NCBI RefSeq assembly: GCF_023715685.1
Contig: NZ_JAMBOQ010000005.1
Span: 1 to 64,000 of the forward strand
DNA: 64,000 nucleotides
Direction: 5' to 3'
From: Priestia aryabhattai
GTDB lineage: Bacteria; Bacillota; Bacilli; Bacillales; Bacillaceae_H
Shown here: positions 1 to 12,462 of the stretch, piece by piece
Numbering within the stretch: the stretch's first letter is position 1
Layout of the letters: the number at the start of each line of letters is the position of its first letter
Program-made: the position numbers and the translations under genes
The notes under the pieces: generated by a model
What the model saw: only the letters and a program-made list of their open reading frames with translations
The model's database searches: none
Told to the model about the DNA's origin: nothing

Positions 1-125
<125 letters not shown>

Positions 126-219
126 ATGTTTGATTGCTCATATAAAATAAAAAAATTAACGTTGACGTTTACTATTTCGTTCAGTTTTCAAAGAACTCTT
201 GTCTTAAAGCGACTCCTAT

Positions 220-249
220 ATAATAACACTTTCTAAGAATCGTTGTCAA
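220..249 (-). promoter_or_regulatory. rRNA operon sigma-A promoter
   Basis: On minus, TTGACA (249-244) is followed by TATTAT (225-220) with an 18-bp spacer, about 85-95 bp ahead of the mature 16S end. A boxA-like antitermination segment (CTTTGAAAACTGAACG) follows at about 180-197. The layout fits a strong rrn promoter. Confidence 0.8.
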
Positions 250-360
250 CACTTTTATATAACTTTTTTTAAAAACTACTAAAAAACTCATATGTGTTTT
301 GCTGACTTTTTATATATTACCAAAATAAAAAAACTATGGCAAGGTTTTTTTATACAAAAA

Positions 361-388
361 AGCCCCTGTTTTTTCAGGGGCTTTTTTT
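361..388 (-). terminator. gyrA terminator
   Basis: The inverted repeat AGCCCCTG / CAGGGGCT (361-368 and 375-382) has an A-rich flank on one side and a T-rich flank on the other. It immediately follows the gyrA stop codon and lies before the rRNA promoter. Confidence 0.85.
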
Positions 389-2897
389 ATTCTTCTGTTT
401 CTTCAGCTTCAATTACTATATCTGCCTCTTCATTTTCATCTAATTCATCTAATACTTCGTCTTCATCTTCTGAAGTCTGTACTTTTGCAACCGTTGAAAC
501 AAACTCTTCATCTCCTAAACGAATGACTTTGACACCTTGTGTGTTACGGCCCATTTGTGAAATATCTGAAACAGAAACACGGATAAGAACGCCGCTTACT
601 GTGATAAGCATAATATCTTCTTCTTGAGATACGCATTTCAGTGCGACAACATCACCATTTTTATCAGTGATATTACATGTTCTTAAACCTTTACCGCCTC
701 TTGTTTGTACACGATATTCCTCAATCGGTGTACGTTTTCCGTAACCATTTTTCGTGATGATCAAGATATCCGATTGTTCTTCGAGAATTTCCATACCGAT
801 TACTTCATCTTCTGAATCGAGAGTGATACCTTTGACTCCAGTAGCTGTACGTCCCATTGAACGAACATCATTTTCATTAAAACGAATTAACATACCCTTC
901 TTCGTTCCAATAACCATATCGCGCTTACCATCTGTCAATTTAACAGAAATTAATTCATCTTCTTCTCTTAAATTCAAGGCAATAAGTCCGCTATTTCGAA
1001 TGTTCTCAAAAGAAGATAAAGGCGTACGCTTAGAAATTCCTTGTTTCGTAGTAAAGAATAGATACCAATCGTCTACAAATTCATCGACGCGAATGATGGC
1101 ATTTACCCACTCACCTTTGTCTACTTCTAACAAGTTAATAATAGGTATCCCTTTAGCCGTTCTTCCGTACTCTGGAATTTCGTATCCTTTTGTCCGGTAG
1201 ACTTTTCCCTTATTTGTAAAGAAGAGAATCGTATCATGAGTAGATGTTGTTAGAAGATGTTCAACGAAATCATTTTCGTTTGTATTCATTCCTTGAATAC
1301 CTCTTCCGCCTCTTCGCTGACTCTTATACGTAGAAACAGGCAAACGTTTAATATAGCCGTTGTGCGTTAAACTAATAACAATATCTTGGCGAGGAATCAG
1401 ATCCTCGTCTTCGATAATTTCAGCTCCTCCACTTACGATTTCCGTTCGACGGCCGTCATTGAATCTTTCTTTTACTTCTATTAGTTCTTCTCTAATAATT
1501 TCTAATACTTTTTCTTCATCTGCTAAAATAGCTTTTAATTCAGCAATTAGCGCTAATAAAGATTGATATTCCGCTTCAATCTTCTCTCGCTCTAATCCCG
1601 TTAAACGCTGTAGACGCATATCCAAAATAGCTTGCGCTTGTTTTTCAGATAACGAAAACTGCGTCATTAATCCTTCACGTGCAATATCTGTTGTTTGAGA
1701 ACCTCTAATTAAAGCAATAACAGCATCTAAATTATCGAGAGCAATCTTTAAACCTTCTAAAATATGCGCACGTGCTTCTGCTTTTCGAAGTTCAAATTCA
1801 GTACGACGGCGAATAACCACTACTTGGTGGTCTAAGTAGTACTGTAGACATTGCTTCAAGTTCAATACTTTTGGCTGTCCATCTACTAATGCAAGGGTAT
1901 TAATACCAAAACTTGTTTGAAGAGATGTCTGCTTATATAAGTTGTTCAATAAAACATTTGCATTTGCATCACGTCTTACTTCAATAACAATACGCATACC
2001 CGAACGGTCAGACTCATCTCGTAAGTCCGTAATTCCATCAATCTTCTTATCACGAGCTAGCTCGGCAATTTTTTCAATCAGCTTTGCTTTATTTACTTGG
2101 TATGGAAGTTCATGAACAATAATGGTTTGTTTACCATTGTTTTGTTCTTCAATTTCTACTTTTGCGCGAACAATAATAGAACCTTTTCCAGTTTCATAAG
2201 CTTTGCGAATTCCGCTGCGGCCAAGAATTTGTCCTGCTGTTGGGAAATCCGGTCCTGGAATAATCTCCATTAACTCTGCAATTGTTATATCAGGGTCTTG
2301 ACTTACAGCTAAAACGCCGTCAATGACTTCTCCTAACTGATGCGGAGGAATATTTGTCGCCATACCTACCGCAATTCCGGCTGAACCGTTTACAAGTAAA
2401 TTTGGAAATCTAGCAGGCAATACAATTGGTTCACGCTCAGAACCGTCATAGTTGTCTTGGTAATCAATTGTATCTTTATTGATGTCACGTAACAGTTCCA
2501 TCGAAACTTTTGACATTCTTGCTTCTGTATAACGCATAGCTGCTGCTGCATCTCCATCAACAGATCCAAAGTTTCCATGACCGTCAATTAGCATATAACG
2601 ATAGCTAAAATCTTGTGCCATACGAACCATTGTTTCATATACAGCTGAGTCACCGTGTGGGTGATACTTACCAATTACTTCTCCTACGATACGAGCTGAT
2701 TTTTTATATGGCTTATCCGACCCCATACCTAAATCATTCATTGCATATAAAATACGACGGTGCACAGGCTTAAGTCCGTCTCTTACATCTGGTAAAGCAC
2801 GCGATACAATTACGCTCATTGCATAATCTAAAAAGGAAGCGCGCATTTCTTGACTAATATTTACTTCTCTTATTTGAGAGTTTGGTTTATCTGACAT
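387..2897 (-). CDS. gyrA: DNA gyrase subunit A
   Basis: This is the breakage-reunion subunit of gyrase (A2B2), which introduces negative supercoils using ATP hydrolysed by GyrB. The 836-residue protein has the winged-helix/tower core with catalytic Tyr123 in AAMRYTEAR. The quinolone-resistance region reads [10 protein letters not shown], with Ser84 and Glu88 intact (the susceptible form). The C-terminal beta-pinwheel includes the GyrA-box-like [10 protein letters not shown]. An acidic tail of about 30 residues ends the protein. The ATG start has an AGGAGG-type RBS. It lies downstream of gyrB across a 126-bp gap and is transcribed with the leftward replication fork. Confidence 0.98.
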   Translation of the reverse strand: MSDKPNSQIREVNISQEMRASFLDYAMSVIVSRALPDVRDGLKPVHRRILYAMNDLGMGSDKPYKKSARIVGEVIGKYHPHGDSAVYETMVRMAQDFSYRYMLIDGHGNFGSVDGDAAAAMRYTEARMSKVSMELLRDINKDTIDYQDNYDGSEREPIVLPARFPNLLVNGSAGIAVGMATNIPPHQLGEVIDGVLAVSQDPDITIAELMEIIPGPDFPTAGQILGRSGIRKAYETGKGSIIVRAKVEIEEQNNGKQTIIVHELPYQVNKAKLIEKIAELARDKKIDGITDLRDESDRSGMRIVIEVRRDANANVLLNNLYKQTSLQTSFGINTLALVDGQPKVLNLKQCLQYYLDHQVVVIRRRTEFELRKAEARAHILEGLKIALDNLDAVIALIRGSQTTDIAREGLMTQFSLSEKQAQAILDMRLQRLTGLEREKIEAEYQSLLALIAELKAILADEEKVLEIIREELIEVKERFNDGRRTEIVSGGAEIIEDEDLIPRQDIVISLTHNGYIKRLPVSTYKSQRRGGRGIQGMNTNENDFVEHLLTTSTHDTILFFTNKGKVYRTKGYEIPEYGRTAKGIPIINLLEVDKGEWVNAIIRVDEFVDDWYLFFTTKQGISKRTPLSSFENIRNSGLIALNLREEDELISVKLTDGKRDMVIGTKKGMLIRFNENDVRSMGRTATGVKGITLDSEDEVIGMEILEEQSDILIITKNGYGKRTPIEEYRVQTRGGKGLRTCNITDKNGDVVALKCVSQEEDIMLITVSGVLIRVSVSDISQMGRNTQGVKVIRLGDEEFVSTVAKVQTSEDEDEVLDELDENEEADIVIEAEETEE

Positions 2898-3023
2898 CGA
2901 TAAGAACCTCCTTCGCGAAGTTCAGTATAGTAATTCATATATATGTAAACGCAGGATAGAACCTATCTCTATCCTGACGTTTATATACCCTTTATAAAAA
3001 ATATAAAGGGTATTACCGTTCAT

Positions 3024-5180
<2,157 letters not shown>

Positions 5181-6311
5181 CTATTTGACCTTTTGAATTT
5201 GGCCAGCTTCTACATGATATGTAGCGGCTTTTTCTAAGGTCTCGTGATGAATTCCTTCGATGCTCGTTGTCGTTACAAACGTCTGAACTTTTCCTTGAAT
5301 GGTATTTAGCAAGTGTGATTGACGAAAATCATCTAATTCAGACAATACGTCATCTAAAAGCAAGATTGGATATTCACCTACTTCTTGATGAATTAACTCA
5401 ATTTCAGCAAGCTTTAACGATAAAGCAGTCGTCCGCTGTTGCCCTTGTGAACCAAATGTTTGAACGTCTTTTTCATTAACGTAGAAAAGAAGATCATCAC
5501 GGTGTGGTCCTGCTAAGGTGACACCTCTATCAATTTCTCTACTTTTTATTTTATCAAACTTTTGATGATATGCTTCTAACATTTTCGACAAATCTGCATC
5601 TTCTGATACATCAATTGAATTCTTATACTCAATTTTTAATGTTTCTAAGTCTCGACTGATCCCTTTATGAATAGGCTCTGCCCACTGTTGAAGTAACTGT
5701 AAAAACTCAAAACGTTTTTTTAAGATTTTCGCCGCCATTTCACTTAACTGTAACGTAAGTACGTCTAAAAGTGAAAGATCCGTTTGTTTTTTTGTCTGCA
5801 GCTGCTTCAAATATTGATTTCTTTGCTGCAAAATCTTTTGATACCTGCTTAAATCATGCATGTAAACAGGCGAAACTTGACCAATTTCCATATCGATAAA
5901 TTTGCGCCTTACTTGCGGACTCCCTTTAACTAGGTTTAAATCCTCCGGAGCAAACATGACAGTATTAATTGATCCTATATATTGACTGAGCTTTTTCTGC
6001 TCAATGTGATTATATTTTGCTTTTTTTCCTTTTGTTGAGATGACTAAATCCAGTGTAACAGGACCTCTATTCTTTTCTACAATGCCCGATAGCTTTGCAT
6101 ACTCACATTCCCATTTAATTAATTCTTTATCGTTGGATGTACGATGAGATTTAGCCATAGATAATACGAAGATCGATTCCATCACGTTTGTTTTACCCTG
6201 TGCGTTTTCACCCAAAATGACGTTTACTTTATTTTCAAAGGGAATCGTTGTCTTCGTATAGTTCCGGTAATTTGTTAAGGTAATTTCTTTAATATACAAA
6301 CGTTTCACCAA
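5181..6311 (-). CDS. recF: DNA replication/repair protein RecF
   Basis: RecF is an SMC-like ABC ATPase that loads RecA at single-strand gaps with RecO and RecR. The 376 residues start [18 protein letters not shown]. The Walker [10 protein letters not shown] is near residues 34-42. The ABC signature region [18 protein letters not shown] is near 285-300, and the Walker B region is [13 protein letters not shown]. The coil in the middle (about 150-230) is typical. It starts only 2 bp after the yaaA stop, so the two are translationally linked, as in other Bacilli. Confidence 0.97.
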   Translation of the reverse strand: MVKRLYIKEITLTNYRNYTKTTIPFENKVNVILGENAQGKTNVMESIFVLSMAKSHRTSNDKELIKWECEYAKLSGIVEKNRGPVTLDLVISTKGKKAKYNHIEQKKLSQYIGSINTVMFAPEDLNLVKGSPQVRRKFIDMEIGQVSPVYMHDLSRYQKILQQRNQYLKQLQTKKQTDLSLLDVLTLQLSEMAAKILKKRFEFLQLLQQWAEPIHKGISRDLETLKIEYKNSIDVSEDADLSKMLEAYHQKFDKIKSREIDRGVTLAGPHRDDLLFYVNEKDVQTFGSQGQQRTTALSLKLAEIELIHQEVGEYPILLLDDVLSELDDFRQSHLLNTIQGKVQTFVTTTSIEGIHHETLEKAATYHVEAGQIQKVK

Positions 6312-6313
6312 CT

Positions 6314-6529
6314 TTAAGTAATAACAACAAATGATCCTGCAGCCGGTATATCCACTTCGTCATTTGCATATAATTTACGTCCGCGGCGCTCTTCTAGCTC
6401 CCCGTTCACATATACTTCGTGCTCACTTAAAAACCATTTTACCATTCCACCTGTTTGAATGACGTCTGCTAGTTTTAAAAACTGGCCAAGCGTAATGTAT
6501 TCAGTTGAAATTTTAACCTCTGTTTTCAT
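6314..6529 (-). CDS. yaaA: S4-like RNA-binding protein YaaA (RlbA)
   Basis: This 71-residue protein is an S4-domain protein of the YaaA family encoded between dnaN and recF in Firmicutes. It has the S4 fold signature [20 protein letters not shown] followed by [21 protein letters not shown]. In B. subtilis the equivalent (rlbA) is linked to ribosome biogenesis; the biochemical role here is inferred from family and position. It lies 100 bp downstream of dnaN and abuts recF. Confidence 0.93.
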   Translation of the reverse strand: MKTEVKISTEYITLGQFLKLADVIQTGGMVKWFLSEHEVYVNGELEERRGRKLYANDEVDIPAAGSFVVIT

Positions 6530-6629
6530 GCGACTCTCTCACTTTCTAATGATGTATCTCTATTTTACTAAATAATTCTCCTTGAGAAAAGAAAGCTACT
6601 AGTACGGCATGCTAGTAGCTTTCTGGGAT

Positions 6630-7766
6630 TTAATATGTTCGCACTGGTAAAATCAGCTGCAACATTGAATCATCCTCTAATGTTCGAATGACAAATGGAC
6701 GCATCGCACCAGTGAAGTTAATTTTAATATCTGTTCCTTCAAGCGCTTTTAATGCGTCTAACATATATTTTGCGCTAAAAGAAATTTTTAATTCTTCTCC
6801 TGAGATAGACTGACTTTGTACCTCTTCAATTACTTTTCCGATTTCAGGAGAGTTAGAAGAAATTTCAACAATTCCTTCATCCAGCGTAGATAGTTTTACC
6901 ACGTTGTTTCTTCCTTCTCGAGCTAATAAAGAAGCGCGGTCAATCGATTGTAAGAATTCTTTTACGTTCAATATAACATCCGTTTTACTATCAGCCGGGA
7001 TTAATCTTGATGTATCAGGATAATTTCCGTCCAATAATCTTGAGAAAAATAGTAAATGTTTTGTTTTGAATAATACTTGATTTTCCGTGATAACAATGTC
7101 TACCAATTCATGAGAATCATCAAGGATCTTACTGAATTCACTTAAACTTTTACCTGGAATAACCACATTATACGTTGCTTCATTGCCAGTTTCAATGGTC
7201 GCTTTTCGCAAAGCTAGACGGTGGCTATCAGTAGCAATACACGTTAATTCCCTGCCATCGACTTTCCAGTTTACACCTGTCAAGATAGGTCGTGTTTCTG
7301 AGGTGGACACTGCAAAGACAGTTTGTCGAATCATGTTTTTTAATAAGTCTGTTGGTAATCTAAACATGTTATTTTCTTCAATCTGTGGCAAATGTGGATA
7401 CTCTTCTGCATCTAAACCATTTAAGTTAAATTCAGCTTTCCCTGAACGAATAATTGTTAAAAAGTGACTTTGGACATCTAATTCTACAATGTCTTTAGGA
7501 AGCTTTTTGACGATTTCACTAAAGAAACGAGCTGGGAGAACAACGCTTCCTGGTTTTTGGATATCAACAATCTCTTTTCCTTCTTCTTCGTTTGGAATAA
7601 ACGATTCAATAGAGATATCTGAATCACTTCCAGTTAAGGTAACACCTTCTTCAGTAGCTACAATTTTAATCCCCGTTAGAATTGGAATCGTCGTTCTAGA
7701 AGATACAGCTTTCATAACGTCTTGAACGCTTTGAACTAGATAATCTTTCTGTATGATAAATTTCAT
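6630..7766 (-). CDS. dnaN: DNA polymerase III sliding clamp (beta subunit)
   Basis: This 378-residue beta clamp forms a ring dimer that tethers the replicative polymerases to DNA. Three repeated clamp domains span the protein. Conserved elements include MKFIIQKDYLVQSVQDVMKAV at the N-terminus, the TDSHRLALR motif, and the C-terminus MLQLILPVRTY that forms part of the ligand-binding pocket. The ATG has an AAGGAGG RBS. It lies downstream of dnaA across a 186-bp gap that holds the origin unwinding element. Confidence 0.98.
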   Translation of the reverse strand: MKFIIQKDYLVQSVQDVMKAVSSRTTIPILTGIKIVATEEGVTLTGSDSDISIESFIPNEEEGKEIVDIQKPGSVVLPARFFSEIVKKLPKDIVELDVQSHFLTIIRSGKAEFNLNGLDAEEYPHLPQIEENNMFRLPTDLLKNMIRQTVFAVSTSETRPILTGVNWKVDGRELTCIATDSHRLALRKATIETGNEATYNVVIPGKSLSEFSKILDDSHELVDIVITENQVLFKTKHLLFFSRLLDGNYPDTSRLIPADSKTDVILNVKEFLQSIDRASLLAREGRNNVVKLSTLDEGIVEISSNSPEIGKVIEEVQSQSISGEELKISFSAKYMLDALKALEGTDIKINFTGAMRPFVIRTLEDDSMLQLILPVRTY

Positions 7767-7952
7767 AATAATTAATCCTCCTTAAAAGTAGGTTTAAAAG
7801 CTTATTATTTATTATATTTTAAGATAGTAGTAGTAATAGGGGCTGTGGAAATGTGGATAACCCCTAAAAACGTGAGAACACAGCCTATCCACATGTGGAC
7901 AGACTGTGTACAATCCTAACTCACTTATTCACAAAATACAAGTAAAAAAAGC
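7767..7952. other. oriC: oriC part 2: DnaA boxes, DnaA-trios and AT-rich unwinding element (dnaA-dnaN gap)
   Basis: Tandem DnaA boxes TGTGGAAAT (7844-7852) and TGTGGATAA (7852-7860) sit next to a short G-rich stretch. This is followed leftwards by trinucleotide steps GATAGTAGTAGTAATAGG (7823-7840), the DnaA-trio pattern. An A/T-only tract of about 30 bp lies at 7793-7822. Further boxes are CTATCCACA (7885-7893), TGTGGACAG (7894-7902) and TTATTCACA (7926-7934). The order box-box/GC/trio/AT matches the basal unwinding system of B. subtilis oriC. Confidence 0.85.
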
Positions 7953-9296
7953 CTATATTTTTAGTGATTCACTTATTTCTTTAATTTGTTTTTGTAGGTC
8001 AGTATCTGTTTGAACAAGTTTCGAGATTTTTTCATGAGCATGGATGACTGTAGTATGGTCTCGCCCGCCAAACTCTTCTCCAATTTTAGGCAGCGAAAAA
8101 TCTGTTAGTTCGCGAGAAAGGTACATGGCAATTTGTCTAGGAAACGCTACTGACTTTGTACGTTTCTTCGCTTTGAAATCATCTAATTTTATATTAAATT
8201 CTTGTCCAACAATCTGTTGGATGTCTTGAATTGTAATAACCCTCGGTTTTGAACTAGGAATGATATCTTTTAATGCTTCTGCTGCTAAATCAGCGTTTAT
8301 ATCTTTATTAATTAGTGAAGAATAAGCTACTACACGAATAAGTGCTCCTTCTAATTCTCTGATATTTGAATCAATCTGATTGGCGATGTAAAGCATAACT
8401 TCATTTGGAATAACTAAGCCGTCCGCTTTTGCTTTTTTACGCAAAATAGCAATTCGTGTTTCCAAATCTGGTGGTGTGATGTCTGTAATAAGGCCCCATT
8501 CAAAGCGAGAGCGAAGTCGATCTTCAAGTGTAGGAATTTCTTTCGGCGGTCGATCACTTGAGATGACAATCTGCTTGCTTTCTTCGTGAAGCGTATTAAA
8601 CGTATGGAAAAATTCTTCTTGTGTCTGCTCTTTACCTGCTAAGAATTGAATATCATCAATCAGTAAAACATCTACATTGCGGTATTTGTTGCGGAATTCT
8701 ACTGCTTTATTATCACGAATAGAGTTAATAAACTCATTTGTGAATTTTTCAGATGATAAGTACACCACTTTAGCGGCAGGATTATGATCTAACACATAAT
8801 GGCCTATTGCGTGCATTAAATGTGTTTTACCTAATCCTACTCCCCCGTAAATAAAAAGCGGATTATACGCTTTAGCTGGCGCTTCTGCTACTGCTAAAGA
8901 AGCTGCATGCGCAAACCGATTTCCAGATCCGATAACAAATGTATCAAAGGTATACTTCGAATTTAACATGCTTTGAGGAAATTCTGCTCCTTCGTCTTTA
9001 TTGACTTTCTTTTTAGGAGTTTGAATATCGAATTCTTCCTCGGCCTGGTTAGGAGGAATAATAAACTTCACATCTAACTCTTCCCCTGTAAGATCGTAAA
9101 GTGTTTCGGCAATTAAATTAGAGTACCTAGATTCTAACCAGTCCCGTGCAAAATCATTAGGAGCAGTAATAATAAGCGTGTCTCCTTGTAAAGCATGAGC
9201 TTTGGTCGATTTGAGCCAGGTTTCAAAACTAGGTTTGCTTAATTTTTTTTCAATTTGTTCTAAAGCTCTGTTCCATAAATCATGAATGTTTTCCAA
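7953..9296 (-). CDS. dnaA: Chromosomal replication initiator DnaA
   Basis: DnaA is an AAA+ initiator that binds DnaA boxes and opens oriC. Domain I begins [18 protein letters not shown]. The Walker A is GGVGLGKTH, the Walker B is [10 protein letters not shown], and sensor II sits in [12 protein letters not shown]. The domain IV DnaA signature is [14 protein letters not shown]. The reading frame is open further upstream, but the homologous start is a TTG at 9296: GGAGGG lies 8 nt ahead, giving (M)ENIHDLW and 447 aa, the usual length. Upstream ATG codons lack an RBS. Confidence 0.97.
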   Translation of the reverse strand: MENIHDLWNRALEQIEKKLSKPSFETWLKSTKAHALQGDTLIITAPNDFARDWLESRYSNLIAETLYDLTGEELDVKFIIPPNQAEEEFDIQTPKKKVNKDEGAEFPQSMLNSKYTFDTFVIGSGNRFAHAASLAVAEAPAKAYNPLFIYGGVGLGKTHLMHAIGHYVLDHNPAAKVVYLSSEKFTNEFINSIRDNKAVEFRNKYRNVDVLLIDDIQFLAGKEQTQEEFFHTFNTLHEESKQIVISSDRPPKEIPTLEDRLRSRFEWGLITDITPPDLETRIAILRKKAKADGLVIPNEVMLYIANQIDSNIRELEGALIRVVAYSSLINKDINADLAAEALKDIIPSSKPRVITIQDIQQIVGQEFNIKLDDFKAKKRTKSVAFPRQIAMYLSRELTDFSLPKIGEEFGGRDHTTVIHAHEKISKLVQTDTDLQKQIKEISESLKI

Positions 9297-9974
9297 CGAG
9301 CAATCCCTCCTTTTTCTAGCTTTTATGCGCTTTGTACAACTCTTGTACAACATGTACAAAACCTTATGCATAAAAAATTTATATTTATACAATTGCTATT
9401 ATGTGGGTAAATATATATTATAGAAGAAAGTCGACTATTCGACAGATTCCACATGGTGTGGATAACTTTATACAGTGATAGTGGAAATGATGTCCACAAG
9501 TTGTCCACAGTTTGTGGATAAAAACCAACTGTGGAAAAGTAATTAAGAGTGAAAACAAAAATATAATATCAAAGAATTCGGCATGATGCAATGAATTTTC
9601 GAAACTTATCCACAATCACTACACCTTGTGGAGAAAAGTTTTCCACAACACAAGATAGTGTGTATGAGTTGTCGATAAGAAATGGAAAAGTAGAAAAATG
9701 TCGAAAAAACTTATCCACAAAGGTTTGAGAGAAGAATTTGAATAAAAAAGAGGCTTTTTATAACATTTATTGTTGCAGTTTTGTTCAGTAACCATGCGAT
9801 CGCAGCTGGTAGAGAAAGAAAAAGAGAAGAAAAGGAAAAATTTTTTCTTTAATAAATCAATGAATTTTATTGATTAGGTATAGACAATTGGGTTATAAAG
9901 ATATTAGAATGAAGAAGATTGAGTAAAACAGATAATGAAACCAAGAGATTGAAAATTTTATTTTTTAAATAACA
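9297..9974. other. oriC: oriC part 1: DnaA-box array upstream of dnaA
   Basis: No gene lies here. Consensus or near-consensus DnaA boxes are TGTGGATAA (9457-9465), TTGTCCACA (9501-9509), TGTGGATAA (9513-9521), TTATCCACA (9606-9614), TGTGGAGAA (9627-9635), TTTTCCACA (9640-9648) and TTATCCACA (9711-9719), in both orientations. A TATAAT on minus (9422-9417) is a probable dnaA -10. The boxes around dnaA's promoter imply autoregulation. The stretch 9740-9960 is very A/T-rich and shows no ORF. Confidence 0.88.
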
Positions 9975-10004
9975 TTGACATCTTCTTAGTCTTTTCATTA
10001 TAAT
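9975..10004 (+). promoter_or_regulatory. rpmH sigma-A promoter
   Basis: TTGACA (9975-9980) and TATAAT (9999-10004) are separated by 18 bp, with the rpmH start about 45 bp downstream. Both hexamers match consensus. Confidence 0.85.
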
Positions 10005-10050
10005 TGCAAGGACTGTCTTTTTCAGTTATTCCTCGAGGAGGTGTTTATAG

Positions 10051-10185
10051 ATGAAAAGAACTTACCAACCAAACAAACGTAAGCACAGTAAAGTACACGG
10101 TTTCCGCGCTCGTATGAGCTCAGCGAATGGACGTAAAGTTTTAGCTCGTCGTCGTCGTAAAGGAAGAAAAGTATTATCAGCATAA
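10051..10185 (+). CDS. rpmH: 50S ribosomal protein L34
   Basis: This 44-residue very basic protein reads [18 protein letters not shown] and ends [12 protein letters not shown], the universal L34 signature. The ATG follows a GAGGAGGTG RBS. It is a 23S-binding late-assembly protein and the first gene rightward of oriC, followed by rnpA as in nearly all bacteria. Confidence 0.98.
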   Translation: MKRTYQPNKRKHSKVHGFRARMSSANGRKVLARRRRKGRKVLSA

Positions 10186-10186
10186 T

Positions 10187-10213
10187 AGACCACTGACGCC
10201 AGTGGTCTTTTTT
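10187..10213 (+). terminator. Terminator/attenuator after rpmH
   Basis: The AGACCACTG / CAGTGGTCT stem with a short loop and TTTTTT lies directly after the rpmH stop. It probably lowers readthrough into rnpA. Confidence 0.85.
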
Positions 10214-10295
10214 CGCTTTATAAAGCTAAAATCACCTCTGTTCCTGTAGGGACTACATAAAAGCATGACCTGAAAAAGGGCAGGAGTTGTTAAAA

Positions 10296-10649
10296 ATGAA
10301 AAAAAGATATCGTATAAAAAAGAATGATGAATTTCAAACAGTTTTTAAAAAGGGCAAGTCCGTGGCCAATCGCCAATTTGTCTTGTATGTTCTAGACAAA
10401 CCGGATCAAGAACATTTCCGCGTAGGATTCTCCGTTGGCAAAAAGATTGGAAATGCCGTGACTCGTAATCGAGTTAAGCGCCTTGCTAAACAAATTATGT
10501 TTGAATTCACACCGTATTTAAAGCAAGACAAAGATTATATTGTAATTGCAAGGCAGCCTGCTGCAACAATGAGCTATGAAGAAATTAAAAGCAGCTTGCA
10601 GCATGTCTTTAAGCGAGGCAAATTACTTACACATAGACAAAACGATTAA
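10296..10649 (+). CDS. rnpA: Ribonuclease P protein component
   Basis: RnpA is the protein subunit of RNase P, which assists the RnpB ribozyme in 5' tRNA maturation. The 117 residues start [17 protein letters not shown]. They contain the conserved RNR motif [15 protein letters not shown] and hydrophobic strands for leader binding. A GCAGGAG SD precedes the ATG. A TTG three codons earlier is less likely because it sits inside the SD spacing. Confidence 0.95.
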   Translation: MKKRYRIKKNDEFQTVFKKGKSVANRQFVLYVLDKPDQEHFRVGFSVGKKIGNAVTRNRVKRLAKQIMFEFTPYLKQDKDYIVIARQPAATMSYEEIKSSLQHVFKRGKLLTHRQND

Positions 10650-10764
10650 TAAACAATAGAAGAAAAGCCTTTAATAGCTGTTGTTTTTCTACCGCATCCT
10701 TATATAATGGATTTTGACGCACTTTCACAATTGAAAGGTGAACATGTAGAAGGAGGAAAAACAG

Positions 10765-11529
10765 GTGAAGAAGAAGTTGTTTTTAGGGATAACGCTTATC
10801 TTTCTATTAACTGTTTTAGCGGGGTGTACGGAAATTAACCAACCTATTACAGATGATAGTAAAGGTTTTTGGAATGAGTATGTTGTGTATCCGCTATCAT
10901 TAGTCATTACGTATCTGGCGGAGGTATTTAAAAGCTATGGAGTTGCGATCATCGTTGTCACAATCCTGATTCGCTTACTTATTCTACCGCTTATGATTAA
11001 ACAGATGAGAAACACGAAAGCAATGCAGATGCTTCAGCCCGAAATGCAGAAGTTAAAGGAGAAGTACAGTTCAAAAGATGCCCAGACGCAGCAGCAATTG
11101 CAGAAAGAAACGATGGCATTATTCCAAACTTACGGAGTAAATCCTTTAGCTGGGTGCTTCCCAATTCTAATTCAAATGCCCATTCTTATTGGGATTTTCC
11201 ACGCGATTACACGAACGTCAGAAATCGCAAACAACAGCTTTTTATGGTTTGATTTAGGTGCGCGTGATCCGCTATTCATCTTACCAATTGTCGCAGGCAT
11301 CACAACGTTTATTCAGCAAAAGATGATGATGGCCGGAAATGCAAATCAAAATCCTCAAATGGCTATGATGCTTTGGGTTATGCCAATCATGATTGTGGTT
11401 TTTGCAATCAATTTTCCAGCCGCCTTATCTCTTTATTGGGTAGTGGGAAATCTATTTATGATTATTCAAACCTACTTCATTAAAGGGCCAGACTTAAAAC
11501 AAGCGAATATTGAAGGGGTTAAAAAATGA
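10765..11529 (+). CDS. spoIIIJ: Membrane protein insertase YidC1/SpoIIIJ (lipoprotein)
   Basis: This is an Oxa1/YidC/Alb3-family insertase of 254 aa, starting at GTG after AGGAGG. The signal peptide ends in the lipobox LAGC, with lipid-modified Cys21. Five membrane segments follow, with the hairpin [19 protein letters not shown] and the conserved groove region including Arg in [14 protein letters not shown]. In Bacillus this paralogue supports membrane-protein insertion and stage III sporulation (SpoIIIA/SpoIIQ channel). It overlaps jag by 4 bp. Confidence 0.95.
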   Translation: MKKKLFLGITLIFLLTVLAGCTEINQPITDDSKGFWNEYVVYPLSLVITYLAEVFKSYGVAIIVVTILIRLLILPLMIKQMRNTKAMQMLQPEMQKLKEKYSSKDAQTQQQLQKETMALFQTYGVNPLAGCFPILIQMPILIGIFHAITRTSEIANNSFLWFDLGARDPLFILPIVAGITTFIQQKMMMAGNANQNPQMAMMLWVMPIMIVVFAINFPAALSLYWVVGNLFMIIQTYFIKGPDLKQANIEGVKK

Positions 11530-12155
11530 ACGAAATCACAATTACGGCCCAAACGATTGAAGCTGCTGTTCAAGAAGCATTAGATGCTTTAGAAGTAGAG
11601 CGAAATCAAACAAATGTAGAAATAATTGAACCAGGCAAAAAAGGATTTTTAGGAATCTTTAAGGGAAAACCCGCAGTTGTAAAGGTTACAAAAATAGTTG
11701 ACCCTGTAGAGGAAGCGGTTCATTTTATTACAAATGTTAGCCGTGAAATGGGGATTTCGATTCATACGAACGTCAAAAAAACCTCGAGAAACTGCATAAT
11801 TGAGATTAGTAGCGATTCAGCGGGAATGTTGATTGGAAAACATGGACAAACCCTAAATGCGCTCCAGCTTCTCACACAATTGGTAGCTAATCGATACAGT
11901 CAGCAATTTTTAAATGTTGTATTAAATCCAGAAGGCTACCGAGAAAAACGAAAAGAAATGGTCGAAAAACTGGCATTAAAAATAGCTAATCAGGCGATCA
12001 AAACGAATCGATCTGTTCAACTAGAACCAATGCCTTCTCATGAAAGAAAAATGATTCACCAAGCGTTAGCTAAAAATTCTTTAGTTGAGACACAATCCGT
12101 TGGCAAAGAACCCAAAAGAAGCATTTTGGTTCAGCCAGTTGCCAAAAAGCACTAG
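11526..12155 (+). CDS. jag: RNA-binding protein Jag (KhpB)
   Basis: This 209-residue protein has an N-terminal Jag_N domain (about 3-52, [14 protein letters not shown]), a KH domain around 80-145 with [14 protein letters not shown], and a C-terminal R3H domain with [15 protein letters not shown]. It binds RNA, probably with KhpA, and in Gram-positives affects cell elongation and division. Its 4-bp overlap with spoIIIJ indicates translational coupling. Confidence 0.95.
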   Translation: MNEITITAQTIEAAVQEALDALEVERNQTNVEIIEPGKKGFLGIFKGKPAVVKVTKIVDPVEEAVHFITNVSREMGISIHTNVKKTSRNCIIEISSDSAGMLIGKHGQTLNALQLLTQLVANRYSQQFLNVVLNPEGYREKRKEMVEKLALKIANQAIKTNRSVQLEPMPSHERKMIHQALAKNSLVETQSVGKEPKRSILVQPVAKKH

Positions 12156-12177
12156 CAAAATAAGCTAGTGCTTTTTT
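12144..12177 (+). terminator. jag terminator
   Basis: A 13-bp stem AAAAAGCACTAGC / GCTAGTGCTTTTT, followed by T, overlaps the last codons and stop of jag. It ends the rpmH-jag unit. Confidence 0.9.
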
Positions 12178-12229
12178 ATGTGCTTATTTTATCGATCTAG
12201 CGTTCAAAAAAATCAAGATGCATACGTTG

Positions 12230-12289
12230 TTATTCACATGTGGATAAGTTAAAATAGTACATACTGCCTGTTTTTCTTACTGTGCATAA
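12230..12289. promoter_or_regulatory. DnaA-box group upstream of mnmE
   Basis: TTATTCACA (12230-12238) directly abuts TGTGGATAA (12239-12247) in opposite orientation, and TGTGCATAA follows at 12281-12289. The surrounding 307-bp gap (12156-12462) holds no ORF and must contain the mnmE promoter. Binding by DnaA is inferred from the motif. Confidence 0.65.
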
Positions 12290-12462
12290 CAGAAGAACGT
12301 TAGAGATGTTCCAAATCGGTGAATTGTGGTATTCTATTTATTTGGTTCATACAAATCACGGGCCTTAAAATAGATGTTTTTGTTCGTGTAAAATTGTTAA
12401 CGATGATAGTATATAACATCGTTTAAAATAAAAGGTTTATAAAATGAAATGAGGTGAAGTTG

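Noticed and set aside
292..627. Plus-strand ORF of 111 codons at the gyrA 3' end
   Set aside because: It is Ser-rich antisense of the acidic GyrA tail and crosses the gyrA terminator.
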